Assembly (NCBI GenBank): GCA_022652815.1
Contig: JALCRR010000003.1
Location: 58,195-122,194, forward strand
DNA: 64,000 nt
From: Oscillibacter sp.
Lineage (GTDB): Bacteria > Bacillota > Clostridia > Oscillospirales > Oscillospiraceae
Direction: 5' to 3'
Shown here: one piece after another, positions 15,316 through 23,988 of the stretch
How the letters are laid out: each line of letters starts with the position of its first letter
Position numbering within the stretch: position 1 is the stretch's first letter
Translations under genes and position numbers: made by a program
The notes under the pieces: generated by a model
The model's database searches: none
Told to the model about the DNA's origin: nothing
The model's input: the letters and a program-made list of their open reading frames with translations, nothing else

Positions 15316-15545
15316 TAAGATGTCCGCAGTGTACGATGCACTGCGGACATACGAGGCGATCGATCAACCCTAAAATTCGGATTTTCGGGAAGGAAGATAG
15401 CTACGAAAGAAACCCAGGAAGGGTTCCTTTCGTTTTAAATCTAAGTTTTTAAAACGTTTTACGGGTTTTAAAAACTTGCGCAGCGGGGCGAAAATACTTT
15501 TTCGACACGCTAAGATGTCCGCAGTGTACGACGCGCTGCGGACAT
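15316..15545 (+). repeat. Terminator-flanked intergenic element, copy A (full)
   Basis: Two direct 35-bp copies of a terminator hairpin (15316-15350 and 15511-15545, 33 of 35 bases identical) enclose a 160-bp body. Each copy folds into a 12-bp stem. The body holds the shared core CGGGAAGGAAGATA at 15386-15399. Hairpin 1 has loop AGGAA (CGAAAGAAACCC with GGGTTCCTTTCG). Hairpin 2 is a 13-bp AT-rich stem at about 15443-15476, and hairpin 3 spans about 15482-15510. The body is shared with loci at 41.2 kb and 61.2 kb; the hairpins at the edges are not. No ORF is present. Confidence 0.8.
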
Positions 15546-15570
15546 TCCATTACGAAGCGGAGGAACACAC

Positions 15571-16965
15571 GTGGTATTCAGCAGTCTGACATTTTTATTC
15601 GGCTTTCTGCCGCTGACGCTAGCGGTCTATTTTCTCACGCCCCTAAAGTGGCGGAATCTGACGCTGTTGATCGTCAGCCTGCTTTTTTACGGGTGGGGAG
15701 AGCCGGTCTACATCCTCATCATGTTTGCCTCTATCGCCATCGACTATGTCCATGGCCTGCTGGTGGAGAAGCACCGCCACGACGACAAAAAAGCCCGGTG
15801 GTTCGTGGTGCAGTCGGTGATTTTCAACCTGCTGCTTCTGGGCTTTTTCAAGTACTGGGACTTTTTCGCGGTGAACCTGTCCCTCATTCCCGGCGTGAAT
15901 CTGCCGGTGCTGGGACTGGGACTGCCCATCGGCATCTCGTTTTTCACCTTCCAGACCATGAGCTATACCATTGACGTCTACCGTCAAGACGCTCCGGCGC
16001 AGCGAAACATCGTGACCTTTGGTACGTTCGTCACCATGTTCCCCCAGTTGATCGCCGGACCCATCGTGAAGTACAAGACGGTGGCGGCGGAGTTGGACCA
16101 CCGGGAGCACACCACGGAAAACTTTGCGCTGGGCGCACGGCGCTTTTGCGTGGGACTTGCCAAAAAGGTGCTGCTGGCGAATTCCATCGGCTCCCTGTGG
16201 GACAGCGCACTGGCGGCGCAAAGCGCCGGAACGCTGACGGTTTTGGGCGGCTGGCTGGGGCTGATCGCGTTTACCTTCCAGATCTATTTCGACTTTTCCG
16301 GCTATTCGGACATGGCCATCGGCCTTGGACGCATCTTCGGCTTCACCTTTGATGAGAACTTCAACTATCCGTATCTGGCGGCGTCCGTGTCGGATTTCTG
16401 GCGGCGGTGGCACATCTCCTTGACCAGCTGGTTTCGGGAGTATCTCTACATTCCGCTGGGCGGCAACCGGGGCGGCGTAGGTAAGACCCTGCGAAACATC
16501 TTCATCGTGTGGCTTTGCACCGGCTTTTGGCACGGGGCAAGCTGGAACTATCTTCTGTGGGGGCTGTACTTCGCGGTGCTGCTGGTGTTGGAGAAGTATG
16601 TGCTGTCCAATGTACTGAAGAAACTGCCCCGTATGGTAAAACACCTTTACACGCTTTTTGCCGTTGTGGTGGGCTGGGGACTGTTCGCCATGGAGGATCT
16701 GCGCCAGTGCGGCAGCTATCTTGCCACTTGCTTTGGCGGCGGAAACGGCTGGAGCGGGTCGGATTTCTATACACTCAAAAGCTACGGCGTGCTGCTGGTC
16801 ATTCTGGTCGTGGCCTCCACGACCCTTGGAAAAAGCCTGTGGCAGCGCTTGCCGGAGCGTCCGCAGAAAATCGCCGCGCCGGTGCTGATGGCGCTTGCTC
16901 TGGTGGTGTGCACGGCGTATCTGGTGGACGGCAGCTACAATCCATTCCTGTATTTCCGGTTTTGA
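15571..16965 (+). CDS. MBOAT family membrane O-acyltransferase (AlgI/DltB-like)
   Basis: A 464-aa polytopic membrane protein with about ten hydrophobic segments. The MBOAT core is clear: YFDFSGYSDMAIGLGRIFGF, SDFWRRWHISLTSWFREYLY, and the conserved histidine in FWHGASWNYLLWG. Such proteins pass acyl groups, usually acetyl, across the membrane to polysaccharides or wall polymers. The start is GTG 15571 after CGGAGGAAC. It sits 14 bases before a DHHW-family partner; AlgI with AlgX/AlgJ-type partners is a known pairing. The acceptor polymer is unknown. Confidence 0.92.
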   Translation: MVFSSLTFLFGFLPLTLAVYFLTPLKWRNLTLLIVSLLFYGWGEPVYILIMFASIAIDYVHGLLVEKHRHDDKKARWFVVQSVIFNLLLLGFFKYWDFFAVNLSLIPGVNLPVLGLGLPIGISFFTFQTMSYTIDVYRQDAPAQRNIVTFGTFVTMFPQLIAGPIVKYKTVAAELDHREHTTENFALGARRFCVGLAKKVLLANSIGSLWDSALAAQSAGTLTVLGGWLGLIAFTFQIYFDFSGYSDMAIGLGRIFGFTFDENFNYPYLAASVSDFWRRWHISLTSWFREYLYIPLGGNRGGVGKTLRNIFIVWLCTGFWHGASWNYLLWGLYFAVLLVLEKYVLSNVLKKLPRMVKHLYTLFAVVVGWGLFAMEDLRQCGSYLATCFGGGNGWSGSDFYTLKSYGVLLVILVVASTTLGKSLWQRLPERPQKIAAPVLMALALVVCTAYLVDGSYNPFLYFRF

Positions 16966-16979
16966 GAGGAGGAGCGAGC

Positions 16980-18101
16980 ATGACAAAGGCATATTCCCGG
17001 GCGGTAACCGCCCTGTTTTGCGCGTTCCTCGGTGGAATGCTGCTCTGGTCGCTGCTGTTGCCGGATCGGGCGCACTCGGACGTGGAGAACCGAACCCTTG
17101 CCCAGTGGCCGGCATTTTCGTGGGAGGCGCTGACCTCCGGCAAGTTTACGGACGGGGTAGAGGACTACCTCGCCGATCAGTTTCCCCTGCGGGATGGCTG
17201 GACGGGACTGAAAGCCCGGATGGAGCAGGCCATCGGCAAGACGGAGTTCCACGGGGTGTATCTGTGCGGCGATACGCTGATTTCCAAGGTGGAAACGCCG
17301 GACGAAACGCTGGCGGAGAAGAACCTGGGGTATGTGTCGGCTCTGGCGGACAAGACGGACCTTCCGGTGTATCTGGGGCTGATTCCCTCCGCGGCGGAAA
17401 TCTGGAGCGACAAGCTGCCTGCCGGAGCGGAGAGCTGGGATCAGCGCGCCTATTTGCAGGCGGCGGGGCAGACGAACCTGCCGCAGATCAACTTTTTCGG
17501 CGCTTTGAGCGCTCACGCGGACGAGGACATCTTTTACCGCACCGACCACCACTGGACCACACGCGGCGCGTACTACGGCTACACCGCCGTCATGGATGCG
17601 CTGGGTCGGGGAGACGCCATCCTGCCTGAGAGCGACTTTTCCCGGGAAACGGTCAGCGACAGCTTTCAAGGAACGCTGTACTCCTCGTCCGGCATCCACA
17701 CTTTGAGGCCGGACACCATGGAGTTCTGGGCGCCGGACACGGGACTGACCGTGACCTCTTGGCGGAGCGGAAGTGCGGCGGAGGAGAGCCTGTACGACCG
17801 GAACTATCTTGACAAAAAAGACAAGTATTCCGCATTTCTTGGCGGAAATCAGCCGCTTTGCGTCATCAAAAATGAGAACATTCCGGACGGCGGCAAGCTG
17901 CTTGTGGTGCGGGACAGCTATTCCGATTCCTTAGCGCCGTTTCTGGCGCAGAGCTTTTCCGAGGTGCATCTGCTGGACCTGCGCTATTACCACGCCTCCG
18001 CTGCCCAGTATGCCGAAGAAAACGGAATTGACGCCATCGCCGTGATTTACAGCGTCCCGAACTTCGTGACTGATCAAAACGTGGTATTTCTGGGACAATA
18101 A
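16980..18101 (+). CDS. DHHW family protein (AlgX/AlgJ-like partner of MBOAT)
   Basis: A 373-aa protein with one N-terminal signal/anchor segment (residues 8-27) and an extracytoplasmic SGNH-like domain. The family signature is seen in YRTDHHWTTRGAY, and the later VVRDSYSDSLAPFL carries a D-S-Y-S motif typical of the catalytic serine block of this group. ATG 16980 follows GAGGAGG; the frame extends upstream through the MBOAT gene without a better start. It is expected to complete O-acetylation of an exported polymer with the MBOAT protein. Confidence 0.9.
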   Translation: MTKAYSRAVTALFCAFLGGMLLWSLLLPDRAHSDVENRTLAQWPAFSWEALTSGKFTDGVEDYLADQFPLRDGWTGLKARMEQAIGKTEFHGVYLCGDTLISKVETPDETLAEKNLGYVSALADKTDLPVYLGLIPSAAEIWSDKLPAGAESWDQRAYLQAAGQTNLPQINFFGALSAHADEDIFYRTDHHWTTRGAYYGYTAVMDALGRGDAILPESDFSRETVSDSFQGTLYSSSGIHTLRPDTMEFWAPDTGLTVTSWRSGSAAEESLYDRNYLDKKDKYSAFLGGNQPLCVIKNENIPDGGKLLVVRDSYSDSLAPFLAQSFSEVHLLDLRYYHASAAQYAEENGIDAIAVIYSVPNFVTDQNVVFLGQ

Positions 18102-18120
18102 ACCGACATAAAACGCATAA

Positions 18121-18235
18121 AAGCGCCCTGCGGAGGATTTGCCGCAGGGCGCTTGCGCTTGTCGATCAAGCTGAAATGCCAAAATGACGGGAAGGAAGAG
18201 CGCTACGAAAGGAATCCAGGAAGGCGCTCCTTTTT
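18121..18235 (+). repeat. Intergenic element, copy B (short form)
   Basis: A 13-bp terminator stem (18121-18133 with 18142-18154) is followed by GTCGATCAA and, 33 bases on, by the core CGGGAAGGAAGA (18188-18199), just as in the full copies. The hairpin with AGGAA loop is then closed by GAGCGC/GCGCTC and ends in TTTTT. Hairpins 2 and 3 and the right-hand terminator copy are absent. The last bases touch the stop codon of the convergent rhodanese gene. Confidence 0.7.
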
Positions 18236-18659
18236 ACTCCGTGACTGTTTCGTAAGGCCAGTCCAAAATGCCGCCGAAATCATAGACCTGCGTGTAGCCC
18301 ATGGCCACCAGCTTTTTCGCGGCTTCCTTGCTCCGTCTGCCGGAGCGGCAGTACACCAGAATCTCCGCGTCCTTGTCCGGCAAGACCTCCGGCGGATCAG
18401 TTCCAATCGTCTCGTTGGGCAGGCAGATGGCGCCGGCAATATGTCCCTCGTCAAATTCCTCCTGCGTCCGGACGTCCAGTAAAACGAGAGCATCGCCGGA
18501 ATCCAGTCGCGCCTTGGCCTCCTCCGGCGTGAGAGCATGATAGACCGCATCGGTGGATGAGGACGGGGCGGAGGAAGCGCCGCTTCCATTCTTTGCGCCG
18601 CAGGCGGAAAGCCCCAGCACAGCCAACGTCAGCAGCAGGGCGGTAGAGAGCAGTTTCAT
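18234..18659 (-). CDS. Rhodanese-domain lipoprotein
   Basis: A 141-aa secreted lipoprotein with lipobox LSAC (Cys20) and one rhodanese domain (about residues 40-138). The active-site loop is VYCRSGRRS, with the sulfur-carrying cysteine, and the N-terminal part has LVLLDVRTQEEFDEGHI. It probably handles sulfane sulfur or redox chemistry at the outer face of the membrane; the partner is unknown. The gene is monocistronic and converges with the DHHW gene. Confidence 0.9.
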   Translation of the reverse strand: MKLLSTALLLTLAVLGLSACGAKNGSGASSAPSSSTDAVYHALTPEEAKARLDSGDALVLLDVRTQEEFDEGHIAGAICLPNETIGTDPPEVLPDKDAEILVYCRSGRRSKEAAKKLVAMGYTQVYDFGGILDWPYETVTE

Positions 18660-18850
18660 CGGAAAAACCTCCTGAATCGTAATATCGTAATGAGGTTAGT
18701 ATATCCGAAATCCGGGGAATGTCTATGCTCTTTGCAACACTTTGCAGGGGATTATCCCGGCCTTTGAGAAAGATTTTGCTTTTGCGGTTGACCCCGCACC
18801 GGCTTTCGCCTAAAATAGAAGAAAACAAATCGAGAGAAAATGGTGAAAGA

Positions 18851-21424
18851 ATGTCTGATTTTAACGAACGATATATTATCGCCCGGAAGCAAGCCATTGC
18901 GCAGGACTTCCAGCGGCTGAACCCGGAACAGCGCCGTGCGGCCATGACCACCGAGGGGCCGCTGCTGCTGCTTGCCGGCGCAGGCTCCGGCAAGACCACC
19001 GTGCTGATTCAGCGGGTTTATAACCTTTTGACCTACGGTCGGGGCAGCGATACAACGGAGGTGCCGTCGGAGGCAACGGAGGACGATCTCGCGTTTTTGG
19101 AACGCTATGCGAGCAGCCCCGCACCGGAGGAGCATACCCGCATGGTCTCCCTTTGCACGGTGGATCGCGCGGTGCCGTGGTCTGTACTGGCAATTACCTT
19201 TACAAACAAGGCTGCGGGAGAGCTGAAGGAGCGTCTTTCCAGAAGGCTCGGCAGCGCGGCGGAGGACATCTGGGCGTCGACCTTCCACTCCGCCTGCGTA
19301 CGGATTCTCCGCCGGGATATTGACCGGCTGGGCTTTGAAAAGGACTTCACCATCTACGATTCGGACGATTCCAAGCGGGTCATCAAGGACGTGGTGAAAG
19401 AGCTTTCTCTGGAGGAGAAGTCCTTCCCGCCGCGGGAGGTGCTGTCCATCATCTCCAACGCCAAGGACAAGTACGAAACGCCGGAGCAGTTCGCCGCCAT
19501 TGAGGCGTCGGGCAACGACTGGCGCATGACCCGCATCGCCAAGATCTATGCGCGGTACGCCGAAAAGCTCCGCGCAGCCAGCGCGTTGGATTTTGACGAT
19601 CTGATTTTCCATACGGTGACGCTCTTAAAGACCTGCCCGGACGTGCTGGAATACTATCAGAATAAGTTCCGCTATGTGCTGGTGGACGAGTATCAAGACA
19701 CCAACCACTTGCAATATCTGCTGACGAGCCTGCTCTCCGGCGGGAGAAATAACCTGTGCGTGGTGGGCGACGACGACCAGAGCATCTATAAGTTCCGGGG
19801 CGCCAACATCGAAAATATCCTCAGCTTTGAAAAGCACTACAAAAACGCCCGTACCATTCGCCTGGAGCAAAACTACCGCTCCACCCAGAACATTTTGGAT
19901 GCGGCCAACGCCGTGATTCGCAACAATCAAGGGCGCAAGGGCAAGACCCTCTGGACGGAGAACGGCTCCGGCGACAAGGTGGATGTGCGGACGGTGTTCA
20001 ACGAGTCCGACGAGGCCAACTTCGTGGTGGGCGACATTCTGGGCGGCGTCAACCGGGGCAGAAACTTCCGGGACAACGCCATTCTCTACCGCACCAACGC
20101 CCAGTCCAACGCACTGGAATACGCAATGCGGCGCAACGGTGTGCCCTACAAGGTCGTGGGCGGCAACAAGTTCTTTGACCGGGCTGAAATCAAGGATATG
20201 CTGGCCTACTTATGCGTGCTGAACAATCCGCTGGACGATTTGCGCCTGCGGCGCATCATCAACGTGCCTGCCCGGGCCATCGGCAATACGACGGTGGAGA
20301 AGGTGGCGGTTCTGGCCGCCAGTCAAGGCGCGTCTCTTTATGAAATCCTGCGCAACGCCGACCTGTTCCCGGAGCTGAAAGGCCCCGCACCCAAGCTGCT
20401 GAAATTCGCGGACTTGATCGACAGTCTGCGCAAGCGCGGCGGGGAACTGGCGCTGCCGGAGTTTTACGACGCGGTGTGCGAGGAAACCGGCTACATCCAT
20501 GCGCTGGAAGCCAAAAACGATTTGGAGAGCCAGGGCCGCATCGAAAACGTGCAGGAACTGCGCTCCAACATTCTGGCATTTTTGGAGCAGGGACCGGAGG
20601 ACGCCACGCTGTCCGGCTTTTTGAACGAAATCGCCCTGTACACGGATTTGGACAGCGTGGATTCCAGTGACAACTGCGTGACCATGATGACCATGCACGC
20701 GGCGAAGGGTCTGGAATTCCCGTCGGTTTACGTGGTGGGCATGGAGGACGGCCTGTTCCCCAGCGGCGGCGCACTCTACGACCCGGACGGGTTGGAGGAG
20801 GAGCGGCGGCTTTGCTACGTGGCCATGACCCGCGCCAAGGAGCATCTGACGCTGACCAATGCCCGCCAGCGGATGCTGTACGGCAAGACGTCCCCGGCCA
20901 TGCCCTCCCGGTTTTTAAGCGAGATTCCGGAGGAGAACATGGACTGGCAGGGCAAGCCCCAGCTGCGCACCCAGCGGGAACCCTTTGACGACGGGTGGAG
21001 CGGCTTTGACGAGGAGCGCATGCCCGCCTCCTACGGCGGACAGACCGGCGGAATTTCCGGCGGCTGGCAGCCCCGGGAGCACATGGAATCCCAGCCGCCT
21101 GCCGACCGCAGCGATTGGGGCCAGCGGGTTGCTGCCGCGGCAAGCCGTCCGGCGGACTACGCGGGACACACCGTGGCCGCCGCGTCGCAGGCGCGGTATG
21201 GCGCGACAAAGACCCACGTGGCGAAACGGGCAGCGGCAGCGCCGACCGCGCAGCTGCTCAAGCTGCAGCAGGGCGACATGGTGGAACACACCGCCTTCGG
21301 CTCCGGCAAGGTCATGTCCGTCCGCCCCATGGGCGGCGACGCATTGGTGGAGGTCGCGTTTGACGGCGCGGGAACCAAAAAGCTGATGCTCAAGTCCGCC
21401 GGCGCCCACATGAAGAAGAAATAA
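18851..21424 (+). CDS. pcrA: UvrD/PcrA-type ATP-dependent DNA helicase
   Basis: An 857-aa superfamily 1A 3'-5' helicase. Motif I is LAGAGSGKTTVL, and the DEYQDTN, GDDDQSIYKFRG, LEQNYRST, TMHAAKGLEFP and VAMTRAKEHLTLT motifs are all intact. A roughly 50-residue insertion after motif I (near TYGRGSDTTEVPSEATEDD) lengthens the 1A domain. The C-terminal ~150 residues form a low-complexity linker and a final PcrA-type tudor-like segment (VEHTAFGSGKVMSV). ATG 18851 is chosen because the frame upstream runs through the divergent promoter region. No LexA box was seen upstream. Confidence 0.93.
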   Translation: MSDFNERYIIARKQAIAQDFQRLNPEQRRAAMTTEGPLLLLAGAGSGKTTVLIQRVYNLLTYGRGSDTTEVPSEATEDDLAFLERYASSPAPEEHTRMVSLCTVDRAVPWSVLAITFTNKAAGELKERLSRRLGSAAEDIWASTFHSACVRILRRDIDRLGFEKDFTIYDSDDSKRVIKDVVKELSLEEKSFPPREVLSIISNAKDKYETPEQFAAIEASGNDWRMTRIAKIYARYAEKLRAASALDFDDLIFHTVTLLKTCPDVLEYYQNKFRYVLVDEYQDTNHLQYLLTSLLSGGRNNLCVVGDDDQSIYKFRGANIENILSFEKHYKNARTIRLEQNYRSTQNILDAANAVIRNNQGRKGKTLWTENGSGDKVDVRTVFNESDEANFVVGDILGGVNRGRNFRDNAILYRTNAQSNALEYAMRRNGVPYKVVGGNKFFDRAEIKDMLAYLCVLNNPLDDLRLRRIINVPARAIGNTTVEKVAVLAASQGASLYEILRNADLFPELKGPAPKLLKFADLIDSLRKRGGELALPEFYDAVCEETGYIHALEAKNDLESQGRIENVQELRSNILAFLEQGPEDATLSGFLNEIALYTDLDSVDSSDNCVTMMTMHAAKGLEFPSVYVVGMEDGLFPSGGALYDPDGLEEERRLCYVAMTRAKEHLTLTNARQRMLYGKTSPAMPSRFLSEIPEENMDWQGKPQLRTQREPFDDGWSGFDEERMPASYGGQTGGISGGWQPREHMESQPPADRSDWGQRVAAAASRPADYAGHTVAAASQARYGATKTHVAKRAAAAPTAQLLKLQQGDMVEHTAFGSGKVMSVRPMGGDALVEVAFDGAGTKKLMLKSAGAHMKKK

Positions 21425-21472
21425 TCGCGCAAAGCAAAAGACCACCCTTGAACAGAGGGGGTATCACAACAC

Positions 21473-21502
21473 AAAAGACCACCCCGTTTAGGGGTGGTCT
21501 TA
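21473..21502. terminator. Terminator between pcrA and the HAD gene
   Basis: AAGACCACCCC pairs with GGGGTGGTCTT across a 5-base loop. The minus-strand side is followed by TTTTG, so it best serves the HAD/mpg transcript. A second partial copy of its left arm (AAAAGACCACCC) lies at about 21437. Confidence 0.75.
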
Positions 21503-21510
21503 CCTGTTAT

Positions 21511-22152
21511 TCAGACTTTTTTCTCCGGTAACAGCAGTTCTTCAAAGCTCTTGATGTAAACGTCGCAAAAGCCCCGCATTTCCGCTTCGTCCTGGGCGAA
21601 AAAGGGGTCGTAAACGCCCACCGTCCGCATCTTCGCGCTCCGCGCACCCTTCAGCGCGGCGATGCTGTCGTCAAACACGGTGCATTCCGCCGCGTCCACG
21701 CCGTTTTCCGCCGCCGCAGCCAGCCAGACCTCCGGCTCCTGCTTGTCCAGATCCAGATCGTGGGCAAAGGTGATGTGGTCGAAGTATTTCAGAAGATCCA
21801 GATGGGCGAGCGCCGTTTTGCAGTGAATGGGGACGCTGGAGGTCACGACGGACATGCGCCGACCCTCGGCGCGGCACTGCTTCAGATACGCCCGGACGCC
21901 GGGCTTCACCGCAACCTTGGCGTAAAGACCCTCGGCAAGCGTCATCCACTCCGCCATGATCTCGTCGGTGGATTCGCTCAAGTGGCAAAACTGCTTGGTA
22001 AACGCCGCCGCCTTGGGAAAGATCGTGTGCGCCACACCCTCGTAATAGGCGTGGGTGTAGGGCAGTCCCCGCCGGGCAAGAAAGGTGCGATCCACTTCCT
22101 TCCAGATGCCGTTGGAGTCGATCAGTGTGCCGTCCATATCAAAAAGAAGCAT
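21511..22152 (-). CDS. HAD-superfamily phosphatase (beta-phosphoglucomutase-like)
   Basis: A 213-aa hydrolase with the nucleophile motif DMDGTLIDS at residues 5-13 and a helical cap domain after it. Motif II is VVTSS. The lysine is in DKQEPEVWL, and the metal-binding acidic pair lies in CTVFDDSIAAL. The substrate is unknown (sugar or nucleotide phosphate are usual). The gene overlaps the end of mpg by 14 bases and is co-transcribed with it. Confidence 0.88.
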   Translation of the reverse strand: MLLFDMDGTLIDSNGIWKEVDRTFLARRGLPYTHAYYEGVAHTIFPKAAAFTKQFCHLSESTDEIMAEWMTLAEGLYAKVAVKPGVRAYLKQCRAEGRRMSVVTSSVPIHCKTALAHLDLLKYFDHITFAHDLDLDKQEPEVWLAAAAENGVDAAECTVFDDSIAALKGARSAKMRTVGVYDPFFAQDEAEMRGFCDVYIKSFEELLLPEKKV

Positions 22153-22780
22153 GGGGATTCTCCTCCTTTATCAGTTGAAATCGCCAGGGAAAGTCCCGGG
22201 CTTCCTCCGCGTAGTCGATGCCCACCCGGGGACCTGCGACGATGCGCTCCGGCGAAAGAGTGGGGCAGGGAAGTCCCACATCAGCGGGGCAATCGCACAG
22301 AAACAGGGTGTCACCGGTCAAATCCATTGTGTTTTCTGCGCTGGTAATGAAAAGACCTTTACAGAGCTTTCCGGGTCCGTTGAGGAAATTCTTCCGCTGA
22401 GAGGCGGTCAGCTCGGCGCAGGACTTGCCAAAACGCAGACGGCTGATCGTCTCGATGCCGGAGATTGCCTCTCCGCCGCGAAGTAATACGGCTGCGGGTT
22501 CGCCCTCCGGCTCGGTCACCAGATTGAGACAGTGGTGCATCCCGTAAATGAGGTACACGTAGGCGTGTCCGCTCTCGCCGAACAGAACCTCCGTCCGGGG
22601 CGTGCGACGGTAATTGTAGGCGTGGCATGCCTTGTCGCACCGACCGATGTAGGCCTCCGTTTCGGTGATGCGGCACACCAGCGCCTCGCCATGCAGCATC
22701 CGAACCAGATATTTCCCCAGCAGGTTCCGCGCGATTTGGACAGTATCACCCAGATAAAATTCCCGATCCAGTCTTGCCAT
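22139..22780 (-). CDS. mpg: 3-methyladenine DNA glycosylase (AAG/MPG type)
   Basis: A 213-aa Pfam MPG-family glycosylase that excises alkylated and deaminated purines. Conserved stretches are LLGKYLVR, ITETEAYIG with the catalytic glutamate, HAYNYRRTPRTEVLFG, AYVYLIYGMHHCLNLV (tyrosine that intercalates the DNA) and NGPGKLCKGL. It is not related to the HhH enzyme nth. It is the first gene of a two-gene minus-strand unit with the HAD phosphatase. Confidence 0.94.
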   Translation of the reverse strand: MARLDREFYLGDTVQIARNLLGKYLVRMLHGEALVCRITETEAYIGRCDKACHAYNYRRTPRTEVLFGESGHAYVYLIYGMHHCLNLVTEPEGEPAAVLLRGGEAISGIETISRLRFGKSCAELTASQRKNFLNGPGKLCKGLFITSAENTMDLTGDTLFLCDCPADVGLPCPTLSPERIVAGPRVGIDYAEEARDFPWRFQLIKEENPHASF

Positions 22781-22903
22781 TCTTTTTCCCCGGTGTTATA
22801 TTAAAACTCGCGTGATTTTTATATATTCGCGTCACTTTCTATCCGCAGTTTAACATGTTTAGAGAGCGGGAGCAAGAAGTTTGAAAAAGGAATGGTCACC
22901 AAT

Positions 22904-23833
22904 ATGAGAGAATCCCATGCCAAACAGAATACCTTCGCGATCCTGGCGGCTCTAATCTGGGGCACGGGATTTGTCGCCCAGAGCATCGGCGCACGGTATC
23001 TGGACACGTTCACGTTCAATGCCAGCCGTTCGCTGGTGGGCTTTTTCGCGCTGTTGATCGTCAGCGCCGTTTTGCGGGTAAGGCGGAAGCGCTCCGACGG
23101 CTATACCGACCCCACCCGGGGTCAGAAAAAGGTCTACCGGCGGGATCTTGCCATCGGCGGACTGTGCTGCGGCCTTTCCATGGCGGTGGCGTCCATCCTG
23201 CAGCAGAAGGGATTGGAGACGACGACCTCCGGCAAGGCGGGGTTTATCACCGCACTTTATATCGTCATTGTGCCCCTACTGGGCATTTTCTTTCAAAAGA
23301 GGGCGCCGTGGACAGTGTGGGTCAGCGTGGCCATCGCCGTGGCGGGGCTTTACTGCCTGTGTATTCAAGAGAACTTCTCCATTGCCACGGGTGACTTTTA
23401 CATTTTGCTGTGCTCGCTGTGCTTTGCCATTCAGATTCTCCTGATCGACCATTTTGTGCAGCGGGTGGACGGCGTGGAGCTCTCCTGCGTGCAGCTGCTG
23501 GTGGTGACGGTGTTCTCCTCCGTGGGCATGCTGATCTCCGGCGTGCCGGAGGCGGTGGATGTACAGGCGGCTCTGCCGGCCATTTTGTATGCCGGCATCT
23601 TTTCCAGCGGCGTAGCCTACACGTTCCAGATCTTGTCACAGAAGGGCTCCAACCCCACGGTGATCTCGCTCCTTTTGAGCTTGGAATCCGTGTTTGCCAC
23701 GCTTTCCGGCGCGGTTTTGCTGCATGACCGGATGTCCGGACGGGAGTATCTGGGGTGCGTGCTGATGCTTGCGGCAGTGGTACTGGCGCAGATTCCGGTG
23801 CCGGGGAGAAAACCGGCGGCAACTGAGAAATAA
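22904..23833 (+). CDS. EamA/DMT-family transporter
   Basis: A 309-aa integral membrane protein with ten hydrophobic segments in two EamA repeats (roughly 12-150 and 165-300). Typical motifs are AALIWGTGFVAQSIGARYL in the first and FQILSQKGSNPTVISLLLSL in the second. It probably exports or imports a small metabolite; the substrate cannot be read from sequence. ATG 22904 is preferred over ATG 22892 because the AAAGGA site abuts the latter. A terminator follows directly. Confidence 0.88.
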   Translation: MRESHAKQNTFAILAALIWGTGFVAQSIGARYLDTFTFNASRSLVGFFALLIVSAVLRVRRKRSDGYTDPTRGQKKVYRRDLAIGGLCCGLSMAVASILQQKGLETTTSGKAGFITALYIVIVPLLGIFFQKRAPWTVWVSVAIAVAGLYCLCIQENFSIATGDFYILLCSLCFAIQILLIDHFVQRVDGVELSCVQLLVVTVFSSVGMLISGVPEAVDVQAALPAILYAGIFSSGVAYTFQILSQKGSNPTVISLLLSLESVFATLSGAVLLHDRMSGREYLGCVLMLAAVVLAQIPVPGRKPAATEK

Positions 23834-23841
23834 GAGCAGAC

Positions 23842-23880
23842 AGGCGGGACGGTCAAAACGGGGCTGTCCCGCCTCATTTT
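23842..23880 (+). terminator. Terminator of the EamA gene
   Basis: AGGCGGGAC (23842-23850) pairs with GTCCCGCCT (23866-23874), followed by CATTTT. Confidence 0.8.
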
Positions 23881-23884
23881 GGGT

Positions 23885-23913
23885 TGGACAAGGGTTTTAT
23901 TTCATGCTATAAT
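23885..23913 (+). promoter_or_regulatory. Promoter of the wecG-tmk operon
   Basis: TGGACA (23885-23890) and a perfect TATAAT (23908-23913) are separated by 17 bp, about 75 bases before the ATG. Confidence 0.75.
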
Positions 23914-23988
23914 ATAAAACTGTATGAGTATGGCTGGCTCCGAAAAAGCGGAGTTGCTTTTCGGAAGTCACGTTAGAGGAGTGTTTTT

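Noticed and set aside
15496-15510. TTCGACA in elements A and C as a Spo0A box
   Set aside because: The motif is part of hairpin 3 and is changed to TTCGGCA in copy D while pairing is kept, so structure explains it better.
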